From Acidobacteriota bacterium (GTDB lineage Bacteria; Acidobacteriota; Terriglobia; Bryobacterales; Bryobacteraceae), in the NCBI GenBank assembly GCA_017307505.1, contig JAFKEE010000018.1:184737-248736 (forward strand): DNA of 64,000 bases, written 5' to 3'. Made by a program: the position numbers and the translations under genes. The notes under the pieces are model-generated. The model saw nothing but the letters and a program-made list of their open reading frames with translations. It was not told where the DNA came from and did no database searches. Position 1 is the first letter of the stretch, and each line of letters begins with the position of its first letter. Below, piece by piece: positions 63,986-64,000 of this stretch.

Positions 63986-64000
63986 TGAGAACCCGCTCGC

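Overview
The window is GC-rich, densely coded chromosomal DNA from a bacterium that is most likely an acidobacterium of the Bryobacter/Solibacter type. The main evidence is three separate pairs of a small PadR regulator and an ATPase-less duplicated MacB/FtsX permease, an architecture named for Acidobacteria (ADOP, acidobacterial duplicated orphan permease). An Oar-like TonB receptor, two Tat-exported Gfo/Idh/MocA oxidoreductases, a WG-repeat protein and a DUF3500 protein agree with this. The genus is inference. I see no phage, plasmid, integrase, transposase or CRISPR array.

Layout. 1-13.5 kb: the start of mannonate dehydratase, a small Cys-rich protein, DUF192, tRNA-Leu(CAA), an ECF sigma factor, a secreted trypsin-like protease, DinB/AraC and NTF2-like proteins, an ankyrin protein and ArfB. 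13.6-16.7 kb: PadR-ADOP pair 1. 16.7-17.5 kb: a repeat-rich non-coding block. 17.5-24 kb: WG-repeat protein, DUF2293 protein, PadR-ADOP pair 2 and an RluA-like synthase. 24-26.2 kb: AT-richer DNA with tiny ORFs, then a gene whose 3' half is built from the same repeats as the 17 kb block. 26.4-29.8 kb: ethanolamine uptake and cleavage (permease-eutB-eutC). 29.8-31.9 kb: an exported glycoside hydrolase. 33.9-38 kb: ammonium module amtB-glnB-glnD. 38.6-40.7 kb: a Rieske protein and a cytochrome b fused to a diheme cytochrome c. 40.8-44.1 kb: aspS, a GDPD enzyme and fpg. 45-49 kb: GbsR-like regulator divergent from an ACE-like peptidase, then an oxidoreductase. 49-51.9 kb: PadR-ADOP pair 3. 52-58.5 kb: a second oxidoreductase, NfeD-SPFH-CYTH, and a family B DNA polymerase. 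58.5-64 kb: DUF3500 protein, TonB receptor and an XRE regulator with a palindrome upstream.

How the genes work together. EutBC releases ammonia and acetaldehyde from ethanolamine. The nearby amtB-glnB-glnD module imports and senses ammonium or nitrogen status. The Rieske and b-cc proteins form a compact quinol oxidase or reductase unit. Each PadR probably represses its own permease pair.

The most unusual signals are: modular repeats (145-bp and 174-bp periodic arrays) in the same order at two loci, one read through as protein; PadR gene starts that lie inside tandem palindromes and look leaderless; a b6-spaced cytochrome b-cc fusion; and an RluA homologue lacking the usual catalytic Asp.
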